Assembly: GCA_027627685.1 (NCBI GenBank)
Contig: CP091241.1
Location: 1,489,191 to 1,553,190, forward strand
Direction of reading: 5' to 3'
DNA from: Hyphomonadaceae bacterium ML37
Lineage (GTDB): Bacteria; Pseudomonadota; Alphaproteobacteria; Caulobacterales; Maricaulaceae
Length of the DNA: 64,000 bases
Position numbers and translations under genes: made by a program. The notes beneath the pieces are model-generated. The model searched no databases. It had not been told where the DNA came from and saw only the letters and a program-made list of their open reading frames with translations. Of this stretch, positions 20,169-30,062 are shown piece after piece (position 1 is the stretch's first letter; the number at the start of each line of letters is the position of its first letter).

Positions 20169-20525
20169 ATGTCTGAACGGGTGACAGCCAATCTGCCGGC
20201 GATCGATTTCGATGCGACGGCGGCCTTCTACATGAAACTTGGCTTTGAAGTGGATTTCAAAGACAAGGGCTGGATGATCCTCTCAAGAGGCGCGCTCGAG
20301 ATCGAGTTCTTTCCCTACCCCGATCTGAACCCTTGGGAGTCCTCGTTCAGCGCCTGCGTGCGCGTCGCGGACGCGGACGCGCTGCGCCGCGAATGGTCCG
20401 GCGCCGGGCTCCCGGGACACGGCATTCCGCGCCTGACCGAACCGTGGAATGACCCCTCCGGCCATCGCATGTTTGCGGTCGTTGACGAGAACGGGAGCCT
20501 GTTGCGCTGCATGTCGCCGCTTTGA
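20169..20525 (+). CDS. VOC-superfamily protein (bleomycin-resistance-like)
   Basis: A 118-residue single vicinal-oxygen-chelate domain. The N-terminal stretch NLPAIDFDATAAFYMKLGFEV and the C-terminal PWNDPSGHRMFAVVDENGSLL match small bleomycin-resistance or glyoxalase-like proteins that bind ligands as dimers. A Shine-Dalgarno GGAG lies seven bases before ATG. Only some of the metal ligands of true glyoxalases are apparent, so a binding role such as antibiotic sequestration is as likely as catalysis. It follows the DUF502 gene closely. Confidence 0.8.
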   Translation: MSERVTANLPAIDFDATAAFYMKLGFEVDFKDKGWMILSRGALEIEFFPYPDLNPWESSFSACVRVADADALRREWSGAGLPGHGIPRLTEPWNDPSGHRMFAVVDENGSLLRCMSPL

Positions 20526-20561
20526 CAGCCGACCGGGTGCTGGTCTGACCTCCGACTGGCC

Positions 20562-21383
20562 TCAGCGCCCGCGCAGATCGGCTTCACGTAGCCGGTCCCA
20601 GCTGCGCGGCGAGCTCATCAGATCGCGCACGAACTCCATGTTCGCCGCCACCATGTCCTCGGGCAGATCGCTGCGGGCGATGTTTTCAGCTTCGGCGAAC
20701 CGGCCCTGAAGGGCCAGAGCGAGGGCGAGATTCTGGCGCGACTCAGGCGCGGCGCGGTCATGGTCGACCGCCTGGCGCAACAGGCGCTCGGCTTCTTCAG
20801 GATCGCCGCCGAGCATGTGGCTCATGGCCAGATTGGTCAGGATCGCCGGCTCGCCCGGGCTCAACGCCAGAGCGTCCATGAACAGGGCGCGCGCCCGCTC
20901 GCTGCGTCCGGCCTGCTCCAGCGCCACGCCATAGGCGTTGTAGAGCCGCCAGTCATCAGGGCGCGATTGCAGGACCCGGTTGAACGATTCCACCGCCTGC
21001 ACGCCCTGGCCTGACGCCGTCTGGGCGAGCGCATACTGGGTGAGCAGCGCCATGTCGTCGGGATAGAGGGCGAGCGCCTGACGCGCGACTTCGGCCGCGC
21101 GCGCCGCTCCGCCAAGCTGGCGCAGCACGGTGGCCAGCTCCAGCGCCGCTTCGCGGTCTGCCGGGTTCATCTGATAGGCCTCGGCCCAGAAAGCCGACTG
21201 GGTCAGCAGGTCCTGATTGCGGATCGCCGCGCGTTCATCGGCGGTGGCCGGCGCCAGCGAGCGGGCCTGCATGTCCTGAGCGAGGGATTCTTCCTCGGGC
21301 GTTAGCCGCGTGCCGCCGGTCGTGGCGCCGCAGCCGGTCAGGACAAGGCTCACAAGGGCGATTGCGGATACGGTCGCGCGCAT
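20562..21383 (-). CDS. TPR lipoprotein (TadD-like)
   Basis: A 273-residue lipoprotein with lipobox LTGC (Cys18) followed by a series of tetratricopeptide repeats from about residue 60 to 250, for example LATVLRQLGGAARAAEVARQ, YGVALEQAGRSERARALFMDAL and LAMSHMLGGDPEEAERLLRQ. It resembles TadD of Flp pilus assembly, but no tad/cpa genes are in the window, so the specific role is open. GAGG lies six bases before the start. It is divergent from the leucyl aminopeptidase gene. Confidence 0.8.
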   Translation of the reverse strand: MRATVSAIALVSLVLTGCGATTGGTRLTPEEESLAQDMQARSLAPATADERAAIRNQDLLTQSAFWAEAYQMNPADREAALELATVLRQLGGAARAAEVARQALALYPDDMALLTQYALAQTASGQGVQAVESFNRVLQSRPDDWRLYNAYGVALEQAGRSERARALFMDALALSPGEPAILTNLAMSHMLGGDPEEAERLLRQAVDHDRAAPESRQNLALALALQGRFAEAENIARSDLPEDMVAANMEFVRDLMSSPRSWDRLREADLRGR

Positions 21384-21484
21384 GCTCTACCTCTTTATCA
21401 GCGCTTTAAGCGCCCACTACTCACGCGCGCCGGTCAAGAAGCCGTTAACGACTGACGCGCCCCAGCCGATATGGATTGCCTGAC

Positions 21485-22861
21485 ATGACGCAGACCCAAG
21501 ACCTGTTCGCCGATTCGTCCGCCTCAGGACGGCTGGCGCGGGTGGTGACGACGCATACGCTGGCCGATGTGCTGGCCGGCCTGCCGGACCCGGCGCGCGC
21601 CCATGCCGTTGATTGCGGGTTTGAGGCGGGTCCGAGCCAGGTCTTGATGCTGCCTGCAGGGTCCGGCGCCGATGCGCTGGTGGGCGCCGGTCCGGGCTCA
21701 AGCCCGTTTGACGCCGCCGGGGCGGCGCTGACCTTGCCCGAAGGCGACTGGCGGTTCGAGAATCTGCCTGAAGGCTGGGATCCGACGTTGTTCGCGTCGG
21801 CCTTCGCGCTCGGCGGCTATCAGTTCACCCGATACAAGGCGCCCCGGCGCGCGGCGGCGCGGTTGATCCCGCCTGCGGGCGCGGACCGGGCGGAAGCCTC
21901 GCGCGTGGCGCACGGCGCCATGCTGACGCGCGACCTCATCAACACCCCGGCCGGCGACATGTTGCCCAGTCATCTGGAAGCGGCTGTACGCGGGCTCGCC
22001 GCCCGGTTCGGCGCGCACGTGTCTGTGATCACCGGCGATGATCTGCTTGAGGAAAACTACCCGCTCATCCATGCGGTGGGCCGGGCTTCCACCGATGCGC
22101 CGCGCCTGATCGAGCTGCACTGGGGCGAGGACAGCCATCCGCGCCTGGCGCTGGTGGGCAAGGGCGTGTGCTTTGATTCCGGCGGGCTGAACATCAAGCC
22201 CGGCGACGGCATGCTTTTGATGAAGAAGGACATGGGCGGCGCGGCCAGCGTGATGGGCGTGGCGTCCATGATCATGGATGCCCGCCTGCCGGTGCGCCTG
22301 CACGTGCTGATCCCGGCGGTGGAGAACGCCATATCCGGCAACGCCTTCCGCCCGGGCGACATTTTGAGCTCGCGCAAGGGCCTGACGGTGGAGATCGGCA
22401 ATACTGACGCGGAGGGGCGTCTGGTGCTGGCCGACGCGCTGACCCGCGCCATCGAGTTTGATCCCGATCTGGTGGTGGACATGGCCACGCTCACCGGCGC
22501 GGCGCGCATCGCGCTGGGCCCTGAACTGGCGCCGCTCTACACCGATGATCAAAGCGTACGCGATGGCGTGACGGCGGGCGGGCAGGCGGTAGACGATCCG
22601 GTTTGGCCGATGCCATTGTGGGATGGGTATGACACCCTGATCGACAGCCCCATCGCCGATCTGTGCAATACCGGCGGCAAGCTGGCCGGGTCGGTGACGG
22701 CGGCGCTCTTCCTGCGCCGCTTCGCCCGAGACGCGCGCGCCTGGGCGCATTTCGACATTTATGGCTGGAACCCGTCAGCCCGTCCCGGACGCCCGCAGGG
22801 CGGCGAATTGCTGGGCGGGCGTGCGCTGTGGCATTATCTGCAAAAACGTTACGGGGGCTAG
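21485..22861 (+). CDS. M17 leucyl aminopeptidase family protein
   Basis: A 458-residue cytosolic M17 metallopeptidase. The two-metal site and catalytic residues are visible: GKGVCFDSGGLNIKPG, LMKKDMGGAASVMG and the signature NTDAEGRLVLADAL; later VDMATLTGAARIALG is conserved. I use ATG 21485 (MTQTQDLF); an in-frame TTG at 21476 is possible. The N-terminal domain is shorter and more divergent than in PepA, typical of a proteobacterial subgroup. The next gene, an NlpC/P60 peptidase, starts three bases after the stop; this pairing is common in alphaproteobacteria and points to joint turnover of small or muropeptides (inference). Confidence 0.92.
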   Translation: MTQTQDLFADSSASGRLARVVTTHTLADVLAGLPDPARAHAVDCGFEAGPSQVLMLPAGSGADALVGAGPGSSPFDAAGAALTLPEGDWRFENLPEGWDPTLFASAFALGGYQFTRYKAPRRAAARLIPPAGADRAEASRVAHGAMLTRDLINTPAGDMLPSHLEAAVRGLAARFGAHVSVITGDDLLEENYPLIHAVGRASTDAPRLIELHWGEDSHPRLALVGKGVCFDSGGLNIKPGDGMLLMKKDMGGAASVMGVASMIMDARLPVRLHVLIPAVENAISGNAFRPGDILSSRKGLTVEIGNTDAEGRLVLADALTRAIEFDPDLVVDMATLTGAARIALGPELAPLYTDDQSVRDGVTAGGQAVDDPVWPMPLWDGYDTLIDSPIADLCNTGGKLAGSVTAALFLRRFARDARAWAHFDIYGWNPSARPGRPQGGELLGGRALWHYLQKRYGG

Positions 22862-22864
22862 GCG

Positions 22865-23635
22865 ATGACGGATTACCAGGTCACCGCCGGCGTCGCCGCG
22901 ATCCGCAGCGAGCCCGAAGACGACGCCATGCAGGTCAGCCAGCTTCTGGCCGGCGAAGTGTTTCATGTCGAGCGCGAACAGAATGGCTGGGGCGAGGGTG
23001 TCTCGCGCCATGACGGCTATCGTGGCTGGGTGGCGATGGAGGCCCTGTCCGCGCCGGTGCTGATCCCCACCCACACCGTCTCCGTGCTGCGCACCTATGT
23101 CTTCTCAGAGCCCGATCTGAAGTCCGCGCCGCGCTTTCTGATCTCGATGAATGCCAAGGTCTCAGCGGGCGCCCGCAGCGGAAAATTCGTTGAAGCGCAA
23201 CGCCTTGGCTGGGTTTTTGAAAGTCACCTGGCGCCATTAGGAGCCCATGAAGACGATCACGCCGCCGTCGCCGAACGCTTTGTCGGCACGCCGTATCAAT
23301 GGGGCGGCAAGGAAAGCCTGGGACTGGATTGTTCGGGACTCGTCCAGACCGCGCTGGAGCGCTGCGGCGTGCTGGTCCCGCGCGATAGCGGCGATCAGGA
23401 AGCCTGGGCCGGCGCCTACTGGGACGAGGTAGATATTGATGAGGAGCTCGGCGGACTGCAGCGCGGCGATCTGATGTTCTGGCCCGGTCATGTGGGCATT
23501 CTCACCTCGCCGGACACGATCATCCACGCCAACGCCTTCCACATGCTGACCGTCGCCGAGCCGGTCTCGCGCGCCGTCATGCGCATCGCCTACCGCCATG
23601 CCCCGGTGAGCGGGGTGTTCCGGGCGAGGGGGTAA
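22865..23635 (+). CDS. C40 NlpC/P60 family cysteine peptidase with SH3-like domains
   Basis: A 256-residue protein with no signal peptide. The first 120 residues look like two bacterial SH3 units; the remainder is an NlpC/P60 domain with catalytic Cys156 (GLDCSGLVQ), His209 (WPGHVGIL) and a third polar residue around His221 (IIHANAFH). Such YkfC-like enzymes cleave the D-Glu to diamino-acid bond of cell-wall peptides. Lack of a signal and the tight link to leucyl aminopeptidase suggest cytoplasmic recycling of imported muropeptides rather than wall cutting. The start is three bases after the upstream stop. Confidence 0.88.
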   Translation: MTDYQVTAGVAAIRSEPEDDAMQVSQLLAGEVFHVEREQNGWGEGVSRHDGYRGWVAMEALSAPVLIPTHTVSVLRTYVFSEPDLKSAPRFLISMNAKVSAGARSGKFVEAQRLGWVFESHLAPLGAHEDDHAAVAERFVGTPYQWGGKESLGLDCSGLVQTALERCGVLVPRDSGDQEAWAGAYWDEVDIDEELGGLQRGDLMFWPGHVGILTSPDTIIHANAFHMLTVAEPVSRAVMRIAYRHAPVSGVFRARG

Positions 23636-23674
23636 TGCGAAACGTATTCCTTTAAGGGGAATGGCCGACGTGGT

Positions 23675-23962
23675 ATGATCATTTCGTGGCGAGATCCGGC
23701 TCTTGAGCATTTCTTCCGGTCCGGGCGTGTTCCAGCTCGGGCCGGGTGGGCGCAGTCTGCGGCGGTCGAAGCGCGCAAGCTCGATATGCTGGACGCCGCC
23801 GAGCGCCTGGACGATCTGAAAGCGCAGCCGGGCAATCGTCTGGAAGCGCTTAAGGGAAACCGGGCTGGGCAGTATTCGATACGGATCAATGCGCAATGGC
23901 GCATCTGTTTCGTCTGGCGCAATGGCAAGGCCGAGGAGGTGGAGGTTGTCGACTATCACTGA
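23675..23962 (+). CDS. higB: HigB-like toxin (RelE/ParE superfamily)
   Basis: A 95-residue RelE/ParE-fold toxin of the HigB group, which cleaves mRNA on the ribosome. The pattern LDMLDAAERLDDLKAQPGNRLEALKG and the core IRINAQWRICFVWRNGKAEEVEVVDYH are characteristic, with the basic/aromatic cluster near the C-terminus. The toxin precedes the antitoxin, the usual HigBA order. The antitoxin reading frame begins inside the toxin's 3' end, so the two are translationally coupled. Such pairs usually autorepress through HigA binding the promoter. Confidence 0.9.
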   Translation: MIISWRDPALEHFFRSGRVPARAGWAQSAAVEARKLDMLDAAERLDDLKAQPGNRLEALKGNRAGQYSIRINAQWRICFVWRNGKAEEVEVVDYH

Positions 23963-24257
23963 TCCGGTGCGCCTGCGCACCCATCCCGGCGAGGTGCTGC
24001 GCGAGGAGTTCATGGCGCCGCTGGGCGTGTCGCGTAACCGGCTGTCGCGCGAGGCGGGCCTGCCTTTGTCTGCGGTCTCGGCCATTGCGGCGGGCCGGCG
24101 GGCGGTGACGGCGGAGACGGCCTTGCGGCTGGCGCGCTATTTCGGGACCAGCGCCCAGTTCTGGCTGAACCTGCAAAGCGCCCATGATCTGGCTGCGGCT
24201 CAGGCGTCGGTGGGCGAGGCCATCAACCGCCATGTCCAGCCCCTGAACGCGGCCTGA
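23946..24257 (+). CDS. higA: HigA antitoxin (XRE family)
   Basis: A 103-residue HigA-type antitoxin with a helix-turn-helix. The signature RLRTHPGEVLREEFMAPLGVSRNRLSREAGL and the downstream TAETALRLARYFGTSAQFWLNLQ are diagnostic. The start I favour is TTG 23946, with GAGGAGG six bases upstream, overlapping the toxin stop by 17 bases; an in-frame start at 23889 would extend it deep into higB and lacks such a site. A GTG at 23967 is a further possibility. It binds and neutralises HigB and represses the operon (family knowledge). Confidence 0.9.
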   Translation: MSTITDPVRLRTHPGEVLREEFMAPLGVSRNRLSREAGLPLSAVSAIAAGRRAVTAETALRLARYFGTSAQFWLNLQSAHDLAAAQASVGEAINRHVQPLNAA

Positions 24258-24347
24258 GGCGCGCTCGCCGCGCTCAACCATTGACGGGTGCGGCGTTGAC
24301 GCTGAATGCTGGACCTCCATGTGGCAGCGCAGCAACCGGACCCTTCC

Positions 24348-25538
24348 ATGACCGCGTCCCCGACTGAAGTGTTTTACCGGGAGCGGCGCCTGCCGCCTTA
24401 TGTGTTCGCGGAAGTGAACCGGATGAAGGCCGCCAGCCGCAAGGCGGGGCGCGATGTCATTGATTTCGGCATGGGCAATCCGGACCTGCCGCCGGCCCAG
24501 CACGTCATCGACAAGCTGAAAGAAGTCGCCGCCGATCCGCGCGCGCACCGTTATTCAGCGAGCCAGGGCCTGCCCTCGCTGCGCCGGGCGCTGGCGCGCT
24601 ATTACGAGCGCCGGTTCAATGTCGCGCTCAACCCCGATACCGAAGTGTGCGTCACGCTGGGCTCCAAGGAGGGGCTGGCCAATCTGGCGCAGGCGATCAC
24701 CGCGCCGGGCGATGTCATCCTGGTGCCGGACCCGTCCTATCCCATCCACATGTTCGGCTTCATCATCGCGGGCGCCGCCGTGCGTCCGGTGGGGTTTGAT
24801 AACCCCGAGACTTTCCTGCGCGATGTGGCTTTGGCGTGCAAACGCTCCATACCCGCGCCATCGGCCCTGGTGCTGAATTTCCCCTCCAACCCCACAGCGC
24901 GCGTGGTGGGCCTCGATTTCTATGAGGAGGCGGTCAAGCTGGCGCGGGACAACAACCTGGTGATCATTTCCGATCTCGCCTATGCCGATATCTGGTTTGA
25001 CGGCGGGCCGCCGCCCTCCATCCTTGAGGTGAAGGGCGCGCGCGATGTGGCGGTGGAGTTCACTTCCATGTCCAAGACCTATTCCATGCCGGGCTGGCGT
25101 ATCGGGTTCGCGGCCGGGTCCGCGCGCCTCGTGGAGGCGCTCAAGCGCGTAAAATCCTATCTCGATTACGGCGCCTTCACGCCGATCCAGATCGCGGCGG
25201 TGGCGGCGCTGGACGGCCCTCAGGACGGGGTGGAGGCGGCGCGCGTGACCTATCGCAAGCGCCGCGACGTCATGGTGGAAAGCTTCGGACGCATCGGGTT
25301 CAATATCCCCAGCCCTCCGGCCACCATGTTCGCGTGGACGCCGATCCCGGAACCCTTTGCCCATATGGGCTCGGTGGAGTTCGCCAAGCGCCTGCTGGAA
25401 GAGACCGATGTGGCCGTGGCGCCGGGTCTGGGCTTTGGCGAGCGCGGCGATACCCATGTGCGCCTGGCGCTGGTTGAGAACGAGCAGCGCATCCGTCAGG
25501 CGGCGCGGGCCATGAAGGGCTTCTTCGCAAAGGGATGA
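24348..25538 (+). CDS. AlaC-type class I/II aminotransferase
   Basis: A 396-residue pyridoxal-phosphate aminotransferase of the group annotated as alanine-glutamate transaminase AlaC or LL-diaminopimelate aminotransferase-like. The PLP-binding lysine is Lys243 in SMSKTYSMPGWR, and the family's GMGNPDLPPAQHVIDKL, VLNFPSNPTARV and ISDLAYADIWFDG are visible. ATG 24348 (MTASPTEVFY) gives the expected N-terminus YRERRLPPYVF within 20 residues; an in-frame ATG at 24306 adds 14 residues without support. Substrate cannot be fixed by sequence alone; pyruvate/glutamate to alanine is the likely reaction. Confidence 0.9.
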   Translation: MTASPTEVFYRERRLPPYVFAEVNRMKAASRKAGRDVIDFGMGNPDLPPAQHVIDKLKEVAADPRAHRYSASQGLPSLRRALARYYERRFNVALNPDTEVCVTLGSKEGLANLAQAITAPGDVILVPDPSYPIHMFGFIIAGAAVRPVGFDNPETFLRDVALACKRSIPAPSALVLNFPSNPTARVVGLDFYEEAVKLARDNNLVIISDLAYADIWFDGGPPPSILEVKGARDVAVEFTSMSKTYSMPGWRIGFAAGSARLVEALKRVKSYLDYGAFTPIQIAAVAALDGPQDGVEAARVTYRKRRDVMVESFGRIGFNIPSPPATMFAWTPIPEPFAHMGSVEFAKRLLEETDVAVAPGLGFGERGDTHVRLALVENEQRIRQAARAMKGFFAKG

Positions 25539-25602
25539 GCCGCTCACGCCTGACGCGAATGCGCCTTGCCTGAAACGCGCTACAGGCGCAAAACTTGCCC
25601 GT

Positions 25603-27705
25603 GTGGACGCGGTTTTTGATCCCTCCCGGCGCACGCCCGGTTTCTGGGAGCGCAGCGCTGTGGCCGTGCTGGGCGGCCCTGCAGGCTTCAGCGCGCCTGA
25701 TCCCTCGCGCCTGATCCTGTGGCTGCCCTGCGCGCTGGCGGCGGGGGCAGCAGCGTATTTCGCCCTCCCCGAAGAACCGCCCGCCTGGGCGGCGCGGGCG
25801 CTGATGGCGCTGGCGGCGGTTCTGCTGGCGGGCGGGGTGCTGGCGCGTAGCCGGGCGGTGATCCTCTACGTCCTCATTCTCGCCGCCATGTTCGTGTTCG
25901 GACTCGGTCACGCACAATTGCGCACCGAGCGCACCGCCCCGCCGCCGCTGGAGATTTCAGGGCGCGCGGTCGCCGTGGAAGGCTGGATCGAGGCGGTGGA
26001 GCGGGGCGGGACGCGGCCGCGCCTGCGCATCCGGGTCACCGCCATGGACGGCGCGGAAGAGCCGCCAAGGCGCATAAGGGTGCGGGCCGGGCTGGCGGAC
26101 TTTGCGCCGGGGGACGGTGTACGGGTGCGCGCTGTGCTGAGCCGCCCCTCAGGTCCCGCCGCGCCGGGCGGTTATGATGGCGGGCGCGCGGCCTGGTTTA
26201 GTTCCGTCGCACTGACCGGCTATGCCATTGCGGCGCTGGAACCGGCTTCGATTCAGGGCGGCGGGTTCAACCGCTGGCTGGCGGGGCTGCGATGGCGCCT
26301 CGCCCAGAGGGTCGAGACGGTCGCCGGAGAGCGCACGGGCGCTGTGGCCGCAGCCCTGCTCACCGGGGAGCGCGCCGGGGTCAGCGAAGACGACGCCGAG
26401 GCGCTGCGCCTGTCAGGGCTGGGGCATATTCTGGCGATATCGGGCCTGCACATGGCGCTGTTCGCCGGCGGCGTGTTCTTCGCGGTGCGTTTCATGCTGG
26501 CGAGCATCGAGCCGTTGGCGCGCGCCCATGATCCGCGCAAGCCCGCCGCCCTGATCGCCATTCTGGCCGCGACCGCCTACCTCATCCTGTCCGGCGCCGC
26601 CGTGTCGACCCAGCGCGCCTGGATCATGGCCTGCGTGGTGCTCATAGGCGTGCTCATCGACCGGCGCGCCTTCTCGCTGCGCTCGCTGGCGCTGGCGGCG
26701 CTGGCTGTGCTGCTGATCGCACCCGAAAGCGTGATCCATGCCGGCTTCCAGATGAGCTTTGCTGCGGTTGCCGCGCTGATCGCGGTGTATGAGGCGTGGA
26801 TGCGGGTGCGGCCCGCGCCGGAGGGACGCCCCGGCCTGATCGGGCGCGCCGTGGGCAGCTTTGCGGGCCTCACCGTGACGTCTTTGGTGGCGGGCGCGGC
26901 CACCGGCGCGTTTGCCGCCTTTCATTTCCAGCGCATGGCCGCCTACGGCATGGTCGCCAACCTGCTGGCCATGCCGGTCTTCACCTTCTGGGTGATGCCG
27001 GCGGGCGTGATGGCGCTGGCCGCTGCACCTTTCGGGCTGGAGGGCGTTTTTCTCTTTGCCATGGATTACGGCCTGCGCGTGGTGCTCGCCATCGCCCACT
27101 GGACGGCCGGCTTTGAGGGCGCTGCGGTGCAGGTCACGGCCGCCGATGGGCGGGTGGTGGCGCTGTACGCAGCCGGGTTCTCGATGCTGACCCTGGGCCT
27201 GGGGCTGGCGCGTCTGACAGGCGGCGCCGTGACGCTTCTAGCGCTGGCGCTATGGACCGCGCAGAGCCCGCCCAGTCTCATGATCGCCGATGGCGGCGTC
27301 GTGCTGGCGCGGTTTGAGGAGGGCGCAGGTTTTCAAGCGACCAACACGCGCCGCGCGCGCTTCGCCTCAACGGTTTTGCTGCAGCGCGCCGGGGAGGGCG
27401 GAGCGCGCCCTGAACGCGCCGGGCTTGCCTGTGACACGCTGGGCTGTGCGGGCCGCACGGTGGAGGGCGTGCTGGTGGCGGTCACCAGCCATCCGGAAGC
27501 CCTGGTGGAGGATTGCGAGCGCGCCGATCTGATCCTGTTTCAGGGCCGCGCCAGCGCCTGGCGCAAGCGGCGCTGCGCCGCCATCCTGCTGGACAATCCG
27601 GCGCGAGAGGAGTTGGGCGGCGCGGAGGTCTGGATCCGCGATGGCCGCGTCATCCGCCTGCGCACCGCCAATGACGCGCGGCGGGGGAGGCCGTGGGAGA
27701 CGTGA
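25603..27705 (+). CDS. comEC: ComEC/Rec2-family competence membrane protein
   Basis: A 700-residue polytopic membrane protein. It starts with membrane segments and an OB-fold (DUF4131-like) region up to about residue 220, then the competence domain with LTGERAGVSEDDAEALRLSGLGHILAISGLHMALFAG, the hallmark of ComEC DNA-uptake channels, and about eight further membrane segments. The C-terminal 150 residues lack the metallo-beta-lactamase motif HxHxDH seen in longer ComEC proteins; they resemble the truncated form common in alphaproteobacteria. GTG 25603 is the likely start with no clear ribosome site. DprA later in the window would handle incoming single strands. Confidence 0.9.
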   Translation: MDAVFDPSRRTPGFWERSAVAVLGGPAGFSAPDPSRLILWLPCALAAGAAAYFALPEEPPAWAARALMALAAVLLAGGVLARSRAVILYVLILAAMFVFGLGHAQLRTERTAPPPLEISGRAVAVEGWIEAVERGGTRPRLRIRVTAMDGAEEPPRRIRVRAGLADFAPGDGVRVRAVLSRPSGPAAPGGYDGGRAAWFSSVALTGYAIAALEPASIQGGGFNRWLAGLRWRLAQRVETVAGERTGAVAAALLTGERAGVSEDDAEALRLSGLGHILAISGLHMALFAGGVFFAVRFMLASIEPLARAHDPRKPAALIAILAATAYLILSGAAVSTQRAWIMACVVLIGVLIDRRAFSLRSLALAALAVLLIAPESVIHAGFQMSFAAVAALIAVYEAWMRVRPAPEGRPGLIGRAVGSFAGLTVTSLVAGAATGAFAAFHFQRMAAYGMVANLLAMPVFTFWVMPAGVMALAAAPFGLEGVFLFAMDYGLRVVLAIAHWTAGFEGAAVQVTAADGRVVALYAAGFSMLTLGLGLARLTGGAVTLLALALWTAQSPPSLMIADGGVVLARFEEGAGFQATNTRRARFASTVLLQRAGEGGARPERAGLACDTLGCAGRTVEGVLVAVTSHPEALVEDCERADLILFQGRASAWRKRRCAAILLDNPAREELGGAEVWIRDGRVIRLRTANDARRGRPWET

Positions 27706-27791
27706 TCAGGTGTTGACGGGGCTGCACCCCATACCCCTCGCGCCCGGCCTCCAGCGCGTATAGTCGAACCTGATCGAATCGCGAGGACGAT

Positions 27792-30035
27792 ATGGGCGAG
27801 CAGTTTCCCGGAGACGGCGGGCGGATATTCGAGGAGAGCTTTGAGGATGCGCTGTCCTCGCGCTATCTCGCCTATGCGCTGTCCACCATCACCCAGCGGG
27901 CGTTGCCTGATGCGCGCGACGGGCTGAAACCGGTTCACCGGCGCCTGCTCTACGCCATGCGGCTGCTCAAGCTGGACCCGGACTCGGCGTTCAAGAAGTG
28001 TGCGCGCGTGGTGGGCGATGTGATCGGCCGCTTCCACCCCCATGGCGACCAGGCGGTGTATGAAGCGCTGGTGCGCCTGGCCCAGGATTTCGCCAGCCGC
28101 TATCCGCTGGTCGAGGGCCAGGGCAATTTCGGCAATGTGGACGGCGATGGCGCTGCGGCCATGCGCTATACCGAAGCGCGCCTGACCGAAGCCGCACGTC
28201 TGATCCTGCAGGATTACGATGCCGGCACGGTCGATTTTCGCACCACGTATGACGGCGAGGATGAGGAGCCGCTGGTGCTTCCCGCCGCCTTCCCGAACCT
28301 TCTGGCCAATGGCTCGGCGGGTATTGCGGTGGGCATGGCCACCAATATCCCGCCCCATAACGCCGCCGAGCTGTGCGATGCGGCGCGCCATCTGATCAAG
28401 ACGCCCAATGCAGCCACCGAGACCCTGATGAACTACGTCAAGGGGCCCGACTTCCCCACGGGCGGCGTGTGCGTCGAACCGGCCGGCTCCATGTTGGAGG
28501 CCTATGTGACCGGGCGCGGGGGCTTCCGCCTGCGCGCGCGCTGGGAGGTGGAGGAGGCGGCGCGCGGCCAGTGGCGCGTGGTGGTCACCGAGATTCCCTA
28601 CCTGGTCCAGAAATCCCGCCTGATCGAACGCATCGCGTCGCTGATGGAGCTAAAGAAGCTGCCGCTTCTGGCCGATGTGATGGACGAGAGCGCGGAGGAT
28701 ATCCGCGTCGTGTTCGAGCCCAAAAGCCGCAGCGTCGATCCGGCCTTGCTAATGGAATCGCTGTTCCGGGTCACCGATCTGGAAGTGCGCTTCGCCATGA
28801 ACATGAACGTGCTGGACGCCACCGGCGCGCCGCGCGTGGTGGGGCTGAAAGAGGCGCTGCGCATCTGGCTGGATCACCGGCAGGTGGTGGTGGTGCGCCG
28901 CGCCCGCGCCCGGCTGGAAAAGGTGGAGGACCGGCTGGAGGTTCTGGCCGGCTATATCATCGCCTTCCTCAATCTGGACGAGGTGATCCGCATCATCCGC
29001 GAGGAGGATGAGCCGCGCCCCGTCCTGATGGCGGCGTTCAGCCTGACCGAGCGTCAGGCCGAGGCCATCCTGAACATGCGCCTGCGCTCTTTGCGCAAAC
29101 TGGAAGAAATGACCCTGCGCGCCGAGGCGGACACGCTGGGCGGGGAGCGCTCGGCGCTGCAGGAACTGATCGCCGACGAGGCCGTGCAGTGGAAGGCCGT
29201 GGACACCGAAATCGCCGAGGTGAAGAAGCGCTTCGGCCCCGCCACGCCTCTGGGCAAGCGCCGCACCGAGTTCGCCGATGCGCCTTCGGCCGATCTGTCC
29301 GACGCGGTGGACGAGGCCCTCATCGCGCGCGAGCCGATCACGGTCGTCCTGTCGCGCATGGGCTGGATCCGCGCTCTGAAGGGCCATGTGGATGATCTGT
29401 CGACGCTGAAGCACAAGGACGGGGACGAGACCCTGTTCGCGGTCAAGGCCGAGACCACAGACAAGCTCCTCCTGTTCACCACGGACGGGCGCTGGTTCAC
29501 CCTGGATGCGGCGAAACTGCCCGGCGGGCGCGGCTTTGGCGAGCCGGTGCGCCTGATGGTGGACGCCGCCGACGATGCCGACCCGGTATCGCTTATGCGC
29601 CACGATCCGGCGCGCAAGCTCCTGCTCGCCTCCACATCGGGCCATGGCTTCATCGCGGAGGAAAAGGAACTGCCCGCCGCCAAGCGGGCCGGGCGCCAGG
29701 TGCTGACGCTGTCTGCCGGCGCGCGCGCCATGGCCGCTGTGCCGGTCACGGGTGACCGGGTGGCTGTGCTGGGCGAGAACCGCAAGCTGCTGGTCTTCCC
29801 GCTCGACGACATGCCCGAAATGGTGCGCGGCAAGGGCGTGCGCCTGATCGGCGGCTCCAAGCAGGCCGGGCTCGCCGACATCACAGTGTTCGCCAGCGAA
29901 GAGGGTCTGGTGCGCATTGATCCGGCAGGCCGGCGCCATCTGGTTGAAGATTGGCGCCTGTTCGAAGGCCGGCGCGCCCAGGCCGGCAAGCTGGCGCCCA
30001 AAGGCTTCACGTCCAAGCGGTTTGACGGGCGGTAG
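27792..30035 (+). CDS. parC: DNA topoisomerase IV subunit A
   Basis: A 747-residue DNA-cleaving subunit of topoisomerase IV. The catalytic tyrosine is Tyr126 in [12 protein letters not shown]; the quinolone-determining segment reads [18 protein letters not shown], with Gln87 where E. coli ParC has Ser80 and Glu91 where it has Glu84. The C-terminal pinwheel blades (from about residue 500) are present, for example [30 protein letters not shown] site is four bases before the ATG. Its stop is followed after 27 bases by the left inverted repeat of the accessory island, so the island sits directly against the parC end. Confidence 0.97.
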   Translation: MGEQFPGDGGRIFEESFEDALSSRYLAYALSTITQRALPDARDGLKPVHRRLLYAMRLLKLDPDSAFKKCARVVGDVIGRFHPHGDQAVYEALVRLAQDFASRYPLVEGQGNFGNVDGDGAAAMRYTEARLTEAARLILQDYDAGTVDFRTTYDGEDEEPLVLPAAFPNLLANGSAGIAVGMATNIPPHNAAELCDAARHLIKTPNAATETLMNYVKGPDFPTGGVCVEPAGSMLEAYVTGRGGFRLRARWEVEEAARGQWRVVVTEIPYLVQKSRLIERIASLMELKKLPLLADVMDESAEDIRVVFEPKSRSVDPALLMESLFRVTDLEVRFAMNMNVLDATGAPRVVGLKEALRIWLDHRQVVVVRRARARLEKVEDRLEVLAGYIIAFLNLDEVIRIIREEDEPRPVLMAAFSLTERQAEAILNMRLRSLRKLEEMTLRAEADTLGGERSALQELIADEAVQWKAVDTEIAEVKKRFGPATPLGKRRTEFADAPSADLSDAVDEALIAREPITVVLSRMGWIRALKGHVDDLSTLKHKDGDETLFAVKAETTDKLLLFTTDGRWFTLDAAKLPGGRGFGEPVRLMVDAADDADPVSLMRHDPARKLLLASTSGHGFIAEEKELPAAKRAGRQVLTLSAGARAMAAVPVTGDRVAVLGENRKLLVFPLDDMPEMVRGKGVRLIGGSKQAGLADITVFASEEGLVRIDPAGRRHLVEDWRLFEGRRAQAGKLAPKGFTSKRFDGR

Positions 30036-30062
30036 GGCTGGTGCAGCCGGCTCAGCACGCTC

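Noticed and set aside
20562-21383. Part of a Flp/Tad pilus locus
   Set aside because: The TPR lipoprotein resembles TadD but no other tad or cpa gene is in the window.
28749-29939. A 396-codon open frame antisense to parC
   Set aside because: parC is unequivocal and the antisense frame has no recognisable domain.
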